A DNA stretch of 26,684 nt from a virus. This document shows, piece by piece, positions 1 to 8,600 of the stretch. Position 1 is the stretch's first letter. Every line of letters begins with the position of its first letter. The notes under the pieces were generated by a model, which saw only the letters and a program-made list of their open reading frames with translations, was not told the DNA's origin and did not search any database. Position numbers and translations under genes: made by a program. Location: positions 1 to 26,684 of the IMG/VR virus record IMGVR_UViG_3300017613_002088, one strand, 5' to 3'.

Positions 1-264
1 GAAAGCGTCGGCTTTCGTAACATTAAAGAGACCGAGGTTGTTTCTGGCGGTCCGGCATTCTATCAGAATCAAGCGATGGGCGAGACCCTGGCCAACACCC
101 AGGCTATGAATCAGTTGCGTATGACTCTGCTCGGCAAGGTGGCTGAGTCTATTATCGCGACCTCTCCGGGTGAGGCTCTTGCAGATCAGGGTGCCGGCGG
201 GACTCTGGCAAAGATTCTTCAGGCTACCCCGCCCCCGACCAACATCCCGACTCAGGGGCAGTAG
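1..264 (+). CDS. C-terminal part of an unidentified virion structural protein (5' end outside window)
   Basis: The reading frame is open from the first base (begins ESVGFRNIKE) and ends at the TAG at 262-264, so only the last 87 residues are visible and the true start lies upstream. The visible part is mixed polar/alanine-rich, with a helical stretch (QAMNQLRMTLLGKVAES) and a Pro-rich tail ending PPPTNIPTQGQ. I see no motif that names a family. Its place directly before adaptor and tail-completion genes makes a head protein (capsid, decoration or portal-related) the best guess; this is inference from gene order only. Codons are richer in C/G-ending forms than in the next genes, as also seen in the tail tube gene, which would fit an abundant virion protein. 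The 87 bp that follow hold no convincing gene. Confidence 0.55.
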   Translation, partial: ESVGFRNIKETEVVSGGPAFYQNQAMGETLANTQAMNQLRMTLLGKVAESIIATSPGEALADQGAGGTLAKILQATPPPTNIPTQGQ

Positions 265-351
265 GCTATAAGGGCCAAGGATGGCCACAGCGCAATACAT
301 CGCGTTGTTGGCCCATACGATTTTCTGAAGATTGATTAGCTGGAAAACAAC

Positions 352-774
352 ATGGCATATTCAACAGATGCAGATCTAGAATTCAGACGCCCTGATATTC
401 TTGGATTAGGGACTGATAGCTTCACTGAATACCATGATGCTGCTAAGGAAATGATTGATAGATACCTTGATGTAAATTGGTATCGTCAAAATGCAGTTGA
501 AAGAGGCGCCGATCCCGCGGTAGATTTGTTTGATCCAACTTTGATCCAGGATGATACCACATTAAAAGATGCATCTACATACCTGACTCTATCTATTATT
601 TATGAGTCGATGAGAAAGAATTTAATAGAAGACGGTTTCACCTCATTAATGGAAAAATATAGAGAGGATTATGATAGAGAGATCGAATTGATTATAAATG
701 TTGGCATTGATTATGATTGGACACCAGTCGAAGCACAAGTAAAGAGGCAACCAAGGACTCTGCACCGTGGCTAA
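352..774 (+). CDS. Putative head-tail adaptor/connector protein
   Basis: The protein is 140 residues, acidic and mostly helical, opening MAYSTDADLEFRRPDIL. The size, the short opening that leads into a D/E-rich helix (residues 25-40), the central loop and the second helix pair (residues 75-125) resemble small head-completion adaptors of the HK97 gp6 / SPP1 gp15 / Mu gp36 kind, which cap the portal and receive the tail. There is no diagnostic motif, so the call rests on length, predicted helicity and position between a structural gene and the gpG-like gene. The upstream context TGGAAAACAACATG offers only a weak Shine-Dalgarno. The 3' end overlaps the next gene by 8 bp, a sign of translational coupling. 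It could equally be another small neck protein. Confidence 0.45.
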   Translation: MAYSTDADLEFRRPDILGLGTDSFTEYHDAAKEMIDRYLDVNWYRQNAVERGADPAVDLFDPTLIQDDTTLKDASTYLTLSIIYESMRKNLIEDGFTSLMEKYREDYDREIELIINVGIDYDWTPVEAQVKRQPRTLHRG

Positions 775-1219
775 AAAGAGTACAATCCGTGATACTTTGG
801 CATGGATGCGGAATATTTTCAATAAATTTGGATTTAAAAGATTCCTGAATAGTAACGAAGTTGGAACAAGGACTCAATACTTTATCGATGAAATGCTTGA
901 GAGAACTGAAAGTGGGCAAGATGTAAATGGCTTCCAATTCGCGGAGTATTCAAAGAGATATGTTGAAGAAAAGGGCAGCGATCATGTTAATCTTAGATTA
1001 ACTGGAGATATGCTTAATGATTTAGATTACAGAATTGCAAAGAATCGAATAATTATCGGGTTCCAATCGAGTAGAGAAGAAGAGAAAGCAGATAGGCATA
1101 ATTATGGAGATGAGGCTACAAGATTGCCACAGCGTGAGTTCTTAGGCATAGCTGATAATGAGATTGATTATTTCAGCGAATCATTAGCGGATTATATAGA
1201 TGAACAATTCAAAACCTGA
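767..1219 (+). CDS. Virion morphogenesis / tail completion protein (Mu gpG / P2 gpS-like)
   Basis: The protein is 150 residues and starts at GTG 767 inside the end of the preceding gene. The layout matches the phage virion morphogenesis family: an N-terminal helix, a segment like 'G..F.E.S..Y...KG' (residues about 53-70), the LRLTGDMLNDL stretch (about 76-86) in place of the family's 'L..TG.L..S', a beta strand IIIGFQSS, and the C-terminal LPQREFLGIADNE (about 125-137) that matches the family's 'P.R.FLG.S..d'. In Mu and P2 this protein completes the head-tail junction or tail tip before joining. It overlaps the following gene by 20 bp. The family call comes from motif order read by eye. Confidence 0.65.
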   Translation: MAKKSTIRDTLAWMRNIFNKFGFKRFLNSNEVGTRTQYFIDEMLERTESGQDVNGFQFAEYSKRYVEEKGSDHVNLRLTGDMLNDLDYRIAKNRIIIGFQSSREEEKADRHNYGDEATRLPQREFLGIADNEIDYFSESLADYIDEQFKT

Positions 1220-1652
1220 ATTAATTGTCCAAGAAGTTGTTAAGTATATTGAGACAATTGCTGAAATTAAAACGGTCAAGCGCACCCAGCCGCGGGATGC
1301 TGAAGAACTTGAGCAATACTCCGCGCAGCAGTTGCCGCTTTGCGTTGTAAAAACTAGATTGCCAGAAACCTCTAGCTCAATTACTAGCAAGATGAATGCA
1401 AAGCAATCTCATGAAATAGATCTATTCTTTTATTTTCTCGATAATGAAAATCCTGACGCAACAATGCTAAATCTTCATGATGAGATTTGGCAGTCATTTA
1501 TGTCAGATGCAGGAGTTGCAAATAAATATTTGAACGGGCTAGCACTAGATGTGATTTTAAGTTCTGATTCAAATTCCCGCTACATACAGCCATATGGAAT
1601 GTTCCGTATGACTGTAGAGGTGGCATACATCCGTAAATTCCCTAGAGGATAA
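1200..1652 (+). CDS. Tail terminator-like protein (minor tail protein U / tail-to-head joining type)
   Basis: The protein is 150 residues. An N-terminal helix (KPELIVQEVVKYIETI) is followed by alternating strands, including LPLCVVKT (about 45-52), a long DLFFYFLDN strand (about 73-81), a helix (MLNLHDEIWQSFM) and a final strand pair ending MTVEVAYIRKF. This alpha/beta order (helix, strand, long strands, helix, closing strand) is that of the lambda gpU / Mu-type tail terminator family, which forms a ring that stops tube growth and docks to the head. Its place directly before the tail tube gene supports the role. It begins 20 bp inside the preceding gene. The fold is read by eye; no catalytic residues are expected. 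Confidence 0.55.
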   Translation: MNNSKPELIVQEVVKYIETIAEIKTVKRTQPRDAEELEQYSAQQLPLCVVKTRLPETSSSITSKMNAKQSHEIDLFFYFLDNENPDATMLNLHDEIWQSFMSDAGVANKYLNGLALDVILSSDSNSRYIQPYGMFRMTVEVAYIRKFPRG

Positions 1653-1657
1653 TAACC

Positions 1658-2395
1658 ATGGCTTTTCAAGAACGGTCATATATTGGTGCTGGCAAACTTT
1701 ATCTCGGTGGCTTGTTTGTTGGCAACGTACCCACTCTGACTCTCGGATTCGAATCAGAAGAGATCACCCTAGTAGACAAGACCCAGGGTGGTGGTGGTGT
1801 TTATAATGGCACCTTCCGTATCTCAAATGTAACTTTTGAATTTGAGTTCAATGATTACATTGCAAACAATCTGTCCTTTGCTCTATTCGGCGACTACTCC
1901 GCGGTGACTGGCGGTGCTGTGGCTGATGAGGCGATGACTGCTCCAACTGAGCTAGATGAAGATGACATGCTCGTTCCTTGGGCAGATGGCAATATTGCTG
2001 ATGTTGACCAAGCGGTCACCGTAACTGGCAAGGTCGAGGGTACTGATTATGATGGCATGCCTGGTGGCCTGCTAATCTATGCGGCTGGCGCCATCTCTGC
2101 TGATGATGCCCTTGTCGTCGGCTATACCAAACTGGGCACTGATCTTGTCCAGGCACTGGTCAATTCTGGTCAGGAATATGCCATGCTATTCGATGGCTTG
2201 AATGATGCTCAGAATGGTGATTCTGTTGTGGTGTCTATTTATCGTGGCAAGCCTTCGCCTGCCTCGGGTCTTCCCTTGATCACTGATGAGCACGCTGCGA
2301 ATCCTGTGAGTGGTGCCATTCTATCTGATCAAACTAAGACTGGTGTGGGCATCTCCAAGTACTTCACCGTTGCTTTGCAGAATCCCTCCAGCTGA
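1658..2395 (+). CDS. Major tail tube protein
   Basis: The protein is 245 residues and lies directly before the tape measure. The opening YIGAGKLYLGGLFVGNVPTL matches the N-terminal strands of siphovirus tube proteins that carry an 'aG.l.l....vGn..dv.l.' start, followed by EEITLVDKTQGGGGVYNG and FEFEFNDY. It ends ISKYFTVALQNPSS. An insert (about residues 85-210, rich in Asp/Ala/Gly) could be a surface domain facing outward from the tube. A good Shine-Dalgarno (AGAGGAT, 1646-1652) sits upstream of the ATG. C/G-ending codons are more frequent than in the tape measure, fitting the high copy number of a tube subunit. A strong hairpin follows the stop. No tail assembly chaperone gene lies between this gene and the tape measure. 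Confidence 0.75.
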   Translation: MAFQERSYIGAGKLYLGGLFVGNVPTLTLGFESEEITLVDKTQGGGGVYNGTFRISNVTFEFEFNDYIANNLSFALFGDYSAVTGGAVADEAMTAPTELDEDDMLVPWADGNIADVDQAVTVTGKVEGTDYDGMPGGLLIYAAGAISADDALVVGYTKLGTDLVQALVNSGQEYAMLFDGLNDAQNGDSVVVSIYRGKPSPASGLPLITDEHAANPVSGAILSDQTKTGVGISKYFTVALQNPSS

Positions 2396-2405
2396 TAAAT
2401 TGTGT

Positions 2406-2431
2406 CTTCCCCCATCTTTTGATGGGGGAGG
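2406..2431 (+). promoter_or_regulatory. Strong RNA hairpin between tube and tape measure genes
   Basis: CTTCCCCCATC and GATGGGGGAGG-type arms (2406-2416 and 2421-2431) form an 11-bp stem with a single T-G wobble and a TTTT loop. No T run follows, so it is not a standard intrinsic terminator. The 3' arm contains GGGGGAGG, the strongest Shine-Dalgarno-like string before the tape measure ATG at 2447, although it lies about 15 bases away. The hairpin could lower tape measure expression relative to the tube, protect the tube mRNA 3' end, or terminate part of the transcripts. Confidence 0.6.
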
Positions 2432-2446
2432 CATTAGGCAAATAAT

Positions 2447-5400
2447 ATGGCGACTCGCGAAGTTGAAATTATTATTGAACTTGTAGATAAGTTCACTAGT
2501 GATGCAAAAACCATTGAGAAAGCGCTTGGTAATCTCAATGAAACAATGCGTAACTCCGCAGCGCTAGAAAAACAGGCAATTGCCGGAAGAGAAAAGGCAT
2601 CACGAGAAAGCATAAGATTATTGCGTGCTGAAGTTGCAGCGTATGAAGAAGCTGATAAAATAAAAAGAGCTATTCACACAAGAGAAATCAGCTTAGCAAA
2701 AGCTGAAGTTGCAGCAAGAGAGGAAGATGCGAGAAGGACTGATGCGCTCAATAAAAAAGAGATTGCTGCATATAAAGAAAAGGCTAGAATTGGGGAGGAG
2801 TTAAGGAAGGCTGAAATTGCTGGGCATAAGGAAAATGCGAAAATTAAAGAGGCCGCATTAAAGAAATCAATTGAGCTTGAAAAGGCAGAATCGCAGGCAT
2901 ATAAAGAAGCAGCTAGGAAAAGAGCTACTGCAACCAAAAATCAAATTCAACTCGATAAGAAAGAAATTGCCGCACATGAAGAAAATACAAGGCGCGCAGT
3001 TGCTTCATTCAAGAAAAGAACAGATGCATTAAATAAATCTGGATCAGCAGCAGTTAAGTTACAGAGGCAAAAGAAAGCTGCATATAAAGCAGATGAGGCC
3101 GAAGCATATAAAATTCAGGCAAGGTATAAAAGGATAGAAGCTGCTGCTAAGAAGGCAGCAGCAGCTCAAATACAATCAGCTAAAAAAGTTGCTACAACTA
3201 CTGCTACTGCAACAAAAAGCATTGGCTTGATGTATGCCGCATATAAAACCAAGCAAATTGTTGTAAATTTAGGCAAGGCTGCTGATGCTTGGACTAATAT
3301 GGGGTCTAAGATTCGAGTCGTTGCTAGCCAATCAGAAAGCTATAAAGATATTCAGCAAGAGATTGTTCAAGTTGCCTTGCGCTCAAGAACATCACTTGAA
3401 TCTACTGCAAAGATTTATCAGAGAATTGCGGTTTCTCAAAGAGGATTAAATCTCTCTTCTTCAGAGACGCTTAGGATTGTTGAGACAATCAATAAATCCT
3501 TGGTGCTTTATGGTGCAAGCGCATCAGAGGCACAGGCTGCTACTGTTCAGTTATCACAGGCATTCGCATCTGGTGTCCTCCGCGGAGATGAGTTTAGATC
3601 AGTTGCTGAATCTGGCGTTGGCGTTCTAAAGATCTTTGCTGATCACCTTGGGATGTCGGTTGGCGAATTGCGCAATTTCGCATATGAAGGCAAGCTAACC
3701 GCGGATGTAATGCGAGAAGCTTTGATTGGCGCTGTCGATGAAGTTGATGAGGCATTCGAGAAAGTTGATGTTACTTTTTCAACTGCTGCCGAAAATTTTA
3801 GAACTGGATGGATAAAATTAATTGGAACTTTTGGAGAGACTACTGGAGTAACTAAAACGGCGTCAAAAGGAGTTCAAGCATTAGCTACAATAATGCGTGA
3901 GCTAACGGCATCGGTAGAAGATGCATCAGTTGAATCCAGTGAATTTAATAAAGAGCTAAAAGATGTAGATGTTAGGGATCATATAAACAATATTGGGGAG
4001 CTTAGCAAAAATTTTGATGAGATGAAAAGTAGCGCTGATGAATCAAAAGATGAAATAAAAAAGCTCAAGGAAGAGGTTGAAGATATGGGCAGTGTTATTA
4101 CAATGACTTCGACAGAGATTGTCGAATATGGCCGTAAGATGGATAAGATTAGGAAGCTTGAGGGCAATCAAGCAAAATCAGCAAATGATCTTACTGCTGC
4201 ATATAATAGCCTATTGCCTGCATTTGCGAGGATATCAAAAGAAACTGGAATAGCAATTACGAATGTTTCTCAGTTCAACAATGCCATAGAAAATGGGACA
4301 ATTATACTTGATAATGCCACAAAAGGCTACAAGGCTAATGCAGATGCGCTAAAAACATATAGTGCAACAATGGTTGAGTCATTTGACGGGGTAATTAAGG
4401 TATTCAATAAATTATCTGAAATTGGAGAAAAGGAATTTTTAGCTGGTGTTGAGGCAACTCTTAATGGATTAACAGAGGAGTCCGTACCAGCATTTAAAGA
4501 AGCACTTGAAGAGGCAGCAGAAGCTGGGAAAATTTCTGCAAAAAATCATGTTCTTGCCCTGAATTTAATTAATGATAAATTCAAGGAGCTTAATATAACA
4601 GTTGAAAATGTTCTATATTCAGATGAGGAAAGAGCAACTATATTTGATAAATTAGCAAAAGAAATTAAAGGGCTTACTGAGGATACGATGCCAGCATGGA
4701 TTGATAAAATCGGAAAGGCTATTGCGTCTGGGAGATTGCTCAAAGCAGAAGGATTGTCATTGAGACTGATGCTAGTTGGAATGAGAAAAGATTTCTTTGA
4801 TGCTGGCGAAGCAGCAGAAAAATTAACAAAGAATATTGAGTCTCTTGGAGAAAGTTTTGGTATCGCAGCGGCAACCAGCTACAACGAGATCGCCGCCATC
4901 GCCCACGACCTGCAAAAGCTGCACCGCGCCGGCAAAATCACGGACGAGGAGCTGGACAGCGCCATGGCCCATATACAGGTCCGCTTGGGGGAGCTCGCCG
5001 ACACCGCGGAGGAGGAGCTGAGCGCTCTGCGCGAGAGCTTCCGCAAGGGCGAAACCGCCGCCGACGGCCTGCGCGACTCCATCGACGGCGTCAACGATTC
5101 ACTCGATGGCATGGCCGAGAAAGCGGCGAGCGCCGTTGATTCCCTCGATTCCATGTACAGGGAGCAGCGCGAACCAGTAATCGTCAACTCGCTGGCCAAG
5201 GTGCTTTATGATCTTGGAGAACGTTTCGGGCTGGTCGGCGCGGCGCTAGCCGACTTTGTCAGCGACAACAAGAGTGCTATGTGGGACGAATGGATTGAAG
5301 GCGGCCAGGCGGCCGTGGAGATATCGGAGCAGCTGCTCGACGATCTCAGGGAGCGGGCTGGTATGGTGGATTTAGCGGACCTCCCACCGCCCAAGCCCTT

Positions 5401-5671
5401 CCCCGACTGGCAGCCGGGGCCACCGGTTTTCAGGTCTATAGGAAAAGATGGCTACCTCCCCGCGGATCCGATGCTGATAGAAAGCGTCAATAATATGGCT
5501 CTCCAAATATCTGAGCAAAATAGAAAGAATGAAGAGCAAGGCCAGGTGTATCGAGACGGAATGATGCAGTTATATAATCGCATTGGCGATATAAATGTTG
5601 TTCTTGATGGTGAAGAACTCTCCAGCCGTGTACTTGTGCAATTTGATCGCAGAATGGAGTTACAGGCATGA
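2447..5671 (+). CDS. Tail tape measure protein
   Basis: This 1074-residue protein sets tail length and is ejected with the DNA. Residues 1-40 form a short start domain; residues 43-250 are a highly charged Lys/Glu/Ala coiled coil with repeated [AK]E[IV]AA[YHR][KE]E units. Residues about 278-430 match the conserved tape measure N-terminal domain (AADAWTNMGSKIRVVASQ, then LESTAKIYQRIAVSQRGL, LSQAFASGVLRGDEFRSV and GKLTADVMREAL). At about 0.15 nm per residue it predicts a tail near 160 nm, which is an inference. No membrane-spanning hydrophobic blocks or peptidase motif were noticed. Codons about 805-993 lie in a sharply GC-richer patch. The gene ends in an ATGA overlap with the next gene. Usually a frameshifted chaperone gene precedes it; here there is none. 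Confidence 0.9.
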   Translation: MATREVEIIIELVDKFTSDAKTIEKALGNLNETMRNSAALEKQAIAGREKASRESIRLLRAEVAAYEEADKIKRAIHTREISLAKAEVAAREEDARRTDALNKKEIAAYKEKARIGEELRKAEIAGHKENAKIKEAALKKSIELEKAESQAYKEAARKRATATKNQIQLDKKEIAAHEENTRRAVASFKKRTDALNKSGSAAVKLQRQKKAAYKADEAEAYKIQARYKRIEAAAKKAAAAQIQSAKKVATTTATATKSIGLMYAAYKTKQIVVNLGKAADAWTNMGSKIRVVASQSESYKDIQQEIVQVALRSRTSLESTAKIYQRIAVSQRGLNLSSSETLRIVETINKSLVLYGASASEAQAATVQLSQAFASGVLRGDEFRSVAESGVGVLKIFADHLGMSVGELRNFAYEGKLTADVMREALIGAVDEVDEAFEKVDVTFSTAAENFRTGWIKLIGTFGETTGVTKTASKGVQALATIMRELTASVEDASVESSEFNKELKDVDVRDHINNIGELSKNFDEMKSSADESKDEIKKLKEEVEDMGSVITMTSTEIVEYGRKMDKIRKLEGNQAKSANDLTAAYNSLLPAFARISKETGIAITNVSQFNNAIENGTIILDNATKGYKANADALKTYSATMVESFDGVIKVFNKLSEIGEKEFLAGVEATLNGLTEESVPAFKEALEEAAEAGKISAKNHVLALNLINDKFKELNITVENVLYSDEERATIFDKLAKEIKGLTEDTMPAWIDKIGKAIASGRLLKAEGLSLRLMLVGMRKDFFDAGEAAEKLTKNIESLGESFGIAAATSYNEIAAIAHDLQKLHRAGKITDEELDSAMAHIQVRLGELADTAEEELSALRESFRKGETAADGLRDSIDGVNDSLDGMAEKAASAVDSLDSMYREQREPVIVNSLAKVLYDLGERFGLVGAALADFVSDNKSAMWDEWIEGGQAAVEISEQLLDDLRERAGMVDLADLPPPKPFPDWQPGPPVFRSIGKDGYLPADPMLIESVNNMALQISEQNRKNEEQGQVYRDGMMQLYNRIGDINVVLDGEELSSRVLVQFDRRMELQA
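2573..2992 (+). repeat. Degenerate 18/25-residue repeats in the tape measure coiled coil
   Basis: A unit of the form [AKQ][EA][IVS]A[AG][YHR][KE][EK] followed by a basic or acidic tail begins at tape measure residues 43, 61, 86, 104, 122, 147 and 172. The spacings are 18, 25, 18, 18, 25 and 25 residues. Eighteen is 11+7 and twenty-five is 11+7+7, so every step preserves the phase of a mixed hendecad/heptad coiled coil. The DNA copies have diverged, so the repeat is visible in protein rather than as a clean DNA repeat. Confidence 0.7.
4861..5425 (+). other. GC-rich patch inside the tape measure gene
   Basis: Composition jumps from about 40% G+C (24 of 60 bases in 4801-4860) to 63% (38 of 60 in 4921-4980) and 72% (43 of 60 in 4981-5040), then falls back after about 5425. 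The reading frame is intact. The encoded segment (about residues 805-993) is helical, with GLRDSIDGVNDSLDGM-type repeats and a Pro-rich end (LPPPKPFPDWQPGPPVF). It looks like a recombinational import from a GC-rich relative. No intein or intron signals were seen at its edges. Confidence 0.75.
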
Positions 5672-8600
5672 GCAATAGTGTGCATCTTATTATTGGCCAG
5701 AAAGAAAACCTGATCCCCTCCGCGGTTATTAGTGCGACGAATGTGAAGTCTACTGATGCCTATCGTAGAGATTCAGTCTCTAGAATTGGCAATGGAAGGG
5801 TGAGTTTATCTGGCGATTCAGATGTAGAGAATAGCGCAATTGTTGATATTGAAATTCAGCCAGGAATAAGTGGTGATTCAAAAACTAGCTTGCCTGTGTA
5901 TAAAGGCATTGGATCATCTGAACTCACTGATCTAGTAGCAAATCCTGCGTCTAATCCTGCATCATATCTCATTCGATTGGTTGATAAGGGTGTTAGAGAA
6001 AGGGTCGCCAGCCTTACTGTTGATGGGTATGAACTTACTATAAGTGATCCTGGTGCAGATGGTAATAATTATTATATTGATGTTGATGATTCAGATATTA
6101 TTCGCACACCAATTAATTTCAGCTTAATTGAAGCACTTGAAAATGGAGTTAATAGCAATACTGGTGAAGAATGGGATTGGGACTCAGCAGTTGGTGAATC
6201 TAATGTGGTTCCAGCTACTGCAAAAAGAGTCTCTATTGGTGATGATCTGTCTGTATATCGTCAATGGAAAACCTTTGAAAATCGTAAGTGGAAATATAAA
6301 ATATATCCAGAGACTACAAAATCATATGGATCTGGTAGCCAGATCTATGAGGTAACTGGAGAATATTCTATAATCCTCACAAATGGAGTTGCGAGCGAAA
6401 CTTTTACTGGCAAGACCACCAGAGATATTCTTTTAGATATTGACGCAAACTCAGCAATTGCGACTGTAACTGAGATCCCCTCCGCGGAAACTACTGTCGA
6501 TAATGAGGCAGCTTATGCCGATTTTCCAATTCGCACAAAATCCAGGGTCAATTATACTGATGGGTCTGGAAGCGGATATGCAACTGGTTTTATAAATCAT
6601 TATGCTGGCGGTGCTGCGTCTACTGAAATAATTGAGGCGAGATGCTTTAGCAATTCAACTAGCCAAAATAGTGGAGTTGGCAAAGAGCGCTGGTCTGTAA
6701 GAGGATCGGTTTCTGGCATACTTGGCGATGCAGTAACTGGGGTTGCATATAGCAGTGGCGGACGATTTGGATTTACTATCCCAACAATGTTCCCAGATGG
6801 GTATGATGAGCCAAAGGGTAGCATTGATTTTAATATTGATTATATTACCAGAAGTGAAGAGGACGCTTTGCCGCCTGATATTTGCATTGATGAAATGCAT
6901 CTGGGGTCAAATGCAGTTTCTAAGAAAGTTACATTTAGATATATGGAAAGGCCGGGCGTTAATTGCCCATGCGATGGTGTTCAATATACAGCACTCACTA
7001 ATCTTAGTGGCTGTTTAGATATTGAGAAAGCGGAGAGATCTATTATGAGCAACAGTCTGGCGACTACATATGCGTCCAGATTGCAGAAGGCAATGAGGTA
7101 TCATAAAGATTTTGTTGGAGGAAATACCGAGCTTAGTGCCAATGGCGATATTACGGTATCGGAATATGATATTGATCTTGCAAACAAAGCTTATGGTTCG
7201 GCTTCAGATACGCTTGCTAGAATTCATGGCGAAGGTACGCTTGAATTTGATGCATGGCAAGCTTCTACCGCGGTTGCCGTGGATGACGTAATTGAAGATT
7301 CCGGAAATAAGTTTGTTTGCTCAGTTGCTGGCACTACTGGTGGTACTCCTCCAGCCTTTGTGACTTCTGTAATCGGCGACACTACAGTTGATGGTGGCGC
7401 AACTTGGGAGTATGTATCAGATACTCCTCTCGCTGAGTGGGATTCATTTTTAGAGGGCATCAAGAGTGATCTCTCTGTAATTGAATTACTTGGCACAACT
7501 GATTCTATTGAAGAGTGGGATTACGTCACCACGTATGCGCTCGATGATTATTGCAGGCAGATATATCAGCAAATTCCGTATACTGGCGTGCCAGTTCCAA
7601 ATCCAGTAGGAAATTCAAAGCTCTTTAGGTGTCTAGCTGGCGGGACTACTGGAGCAAGGCCGAGCCAGGGTGCAACATGGCAATACCTATATTATCCAAA
7701 TGAAGCGCAGGCTGTTGGCCAAATTGTAGGTGATAGCTCCAATCCTGTAATGAGTTGGGTATATTTGGGTGAGGCTTTTCTGGCAAGCAACTCTGCTATT
7801 ACTAGCCAACCCGATGGCTCCAGCGGCTTTAGATTTGATATTGATGCATACATGAGCAAGTATGTATCAATGGCCAATCACGTCCTTTCGACCGCGGAGA
7901 TTGTGCCAAATATAGACGACGCTAACATCACAGGGAAAGAACCTGGGGGTGATTGTTGGCGTGATCCAGGCGATTCGCACTATTGGAAGGCAGATGGCTA
8001 TTTGCCAATGTTTTCTAATTGGGAGTATGCTTCCGTCAGAAGGAAATCTGACGGGAGTGAAGCGGTTGTCCCAACAAGGGAGTTTTCTTTTGTTGCTAAG
8101 ATTGGTTGTGTAGAGCGACTCATGGTTGGAGATTCTATCACAGTCAATATATCTGATGTTGGACAGGCTGTCTCTTATCAGGTTGGCGATAAGCTAAGAT
8201 TATCGCTTACTGCCGGATTGCCATTGAATTTTATTGGTGGCATTAATGGCAATGATATTCTCAAATGGAATGTGTTCAGCGAGAATGGAAATGGAGAATA
8301 TCAGCAGGATCTGACAAGCCCAGCTCTTTATGATGATGGGCACGTACAATTCAGGATTGTCGCAGGTGGTATCGACAATGAGGTAAATGATGAATATTCC
8401 TACTGTGTTGAAAATAACACATTTAAGTGGCGCATGGATGGCGGAGCCTGGTCCGCGGAAGAGTCGCTTGGTGATGTTGTAATTGACAACAACATTACTG
8501 TGAGTTTTGAAAGTGGTCAATGCCCCAATTTTGTTGCAAATGATATAGCATCATTTACTGTATTGCAGCAAAATGGAATCTTAAATATTGCAGATCCTAG

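Noticed and set aside
281-328. A 15-codon frame (MATAQYIALLAHTIF) between the first two genes
   Set aside because: It is very short, AAGG lies directly at the ATG instead of at normal spacing, and nothing else supports it.
2406-2431. The tube-tape hairpin as a full intrinsic terminator
   Set aside because: No T run follows, and the tape measure gene directly downstream has no visible promoter of its own.
4879-5199. A - strand frame in the GC-rich patch
   Set aside because: Long antisense frames are expected in GC-rich DNA; the product is Ser/Arg-rich low-complexity sequence.
4861-5425. An intein or intron as the cause of the GC-rich patch
   Set aside because: The frame is open throughout, and no splice-junction Cys/Ser, terminal His-Asn or endonuclease motif is present.
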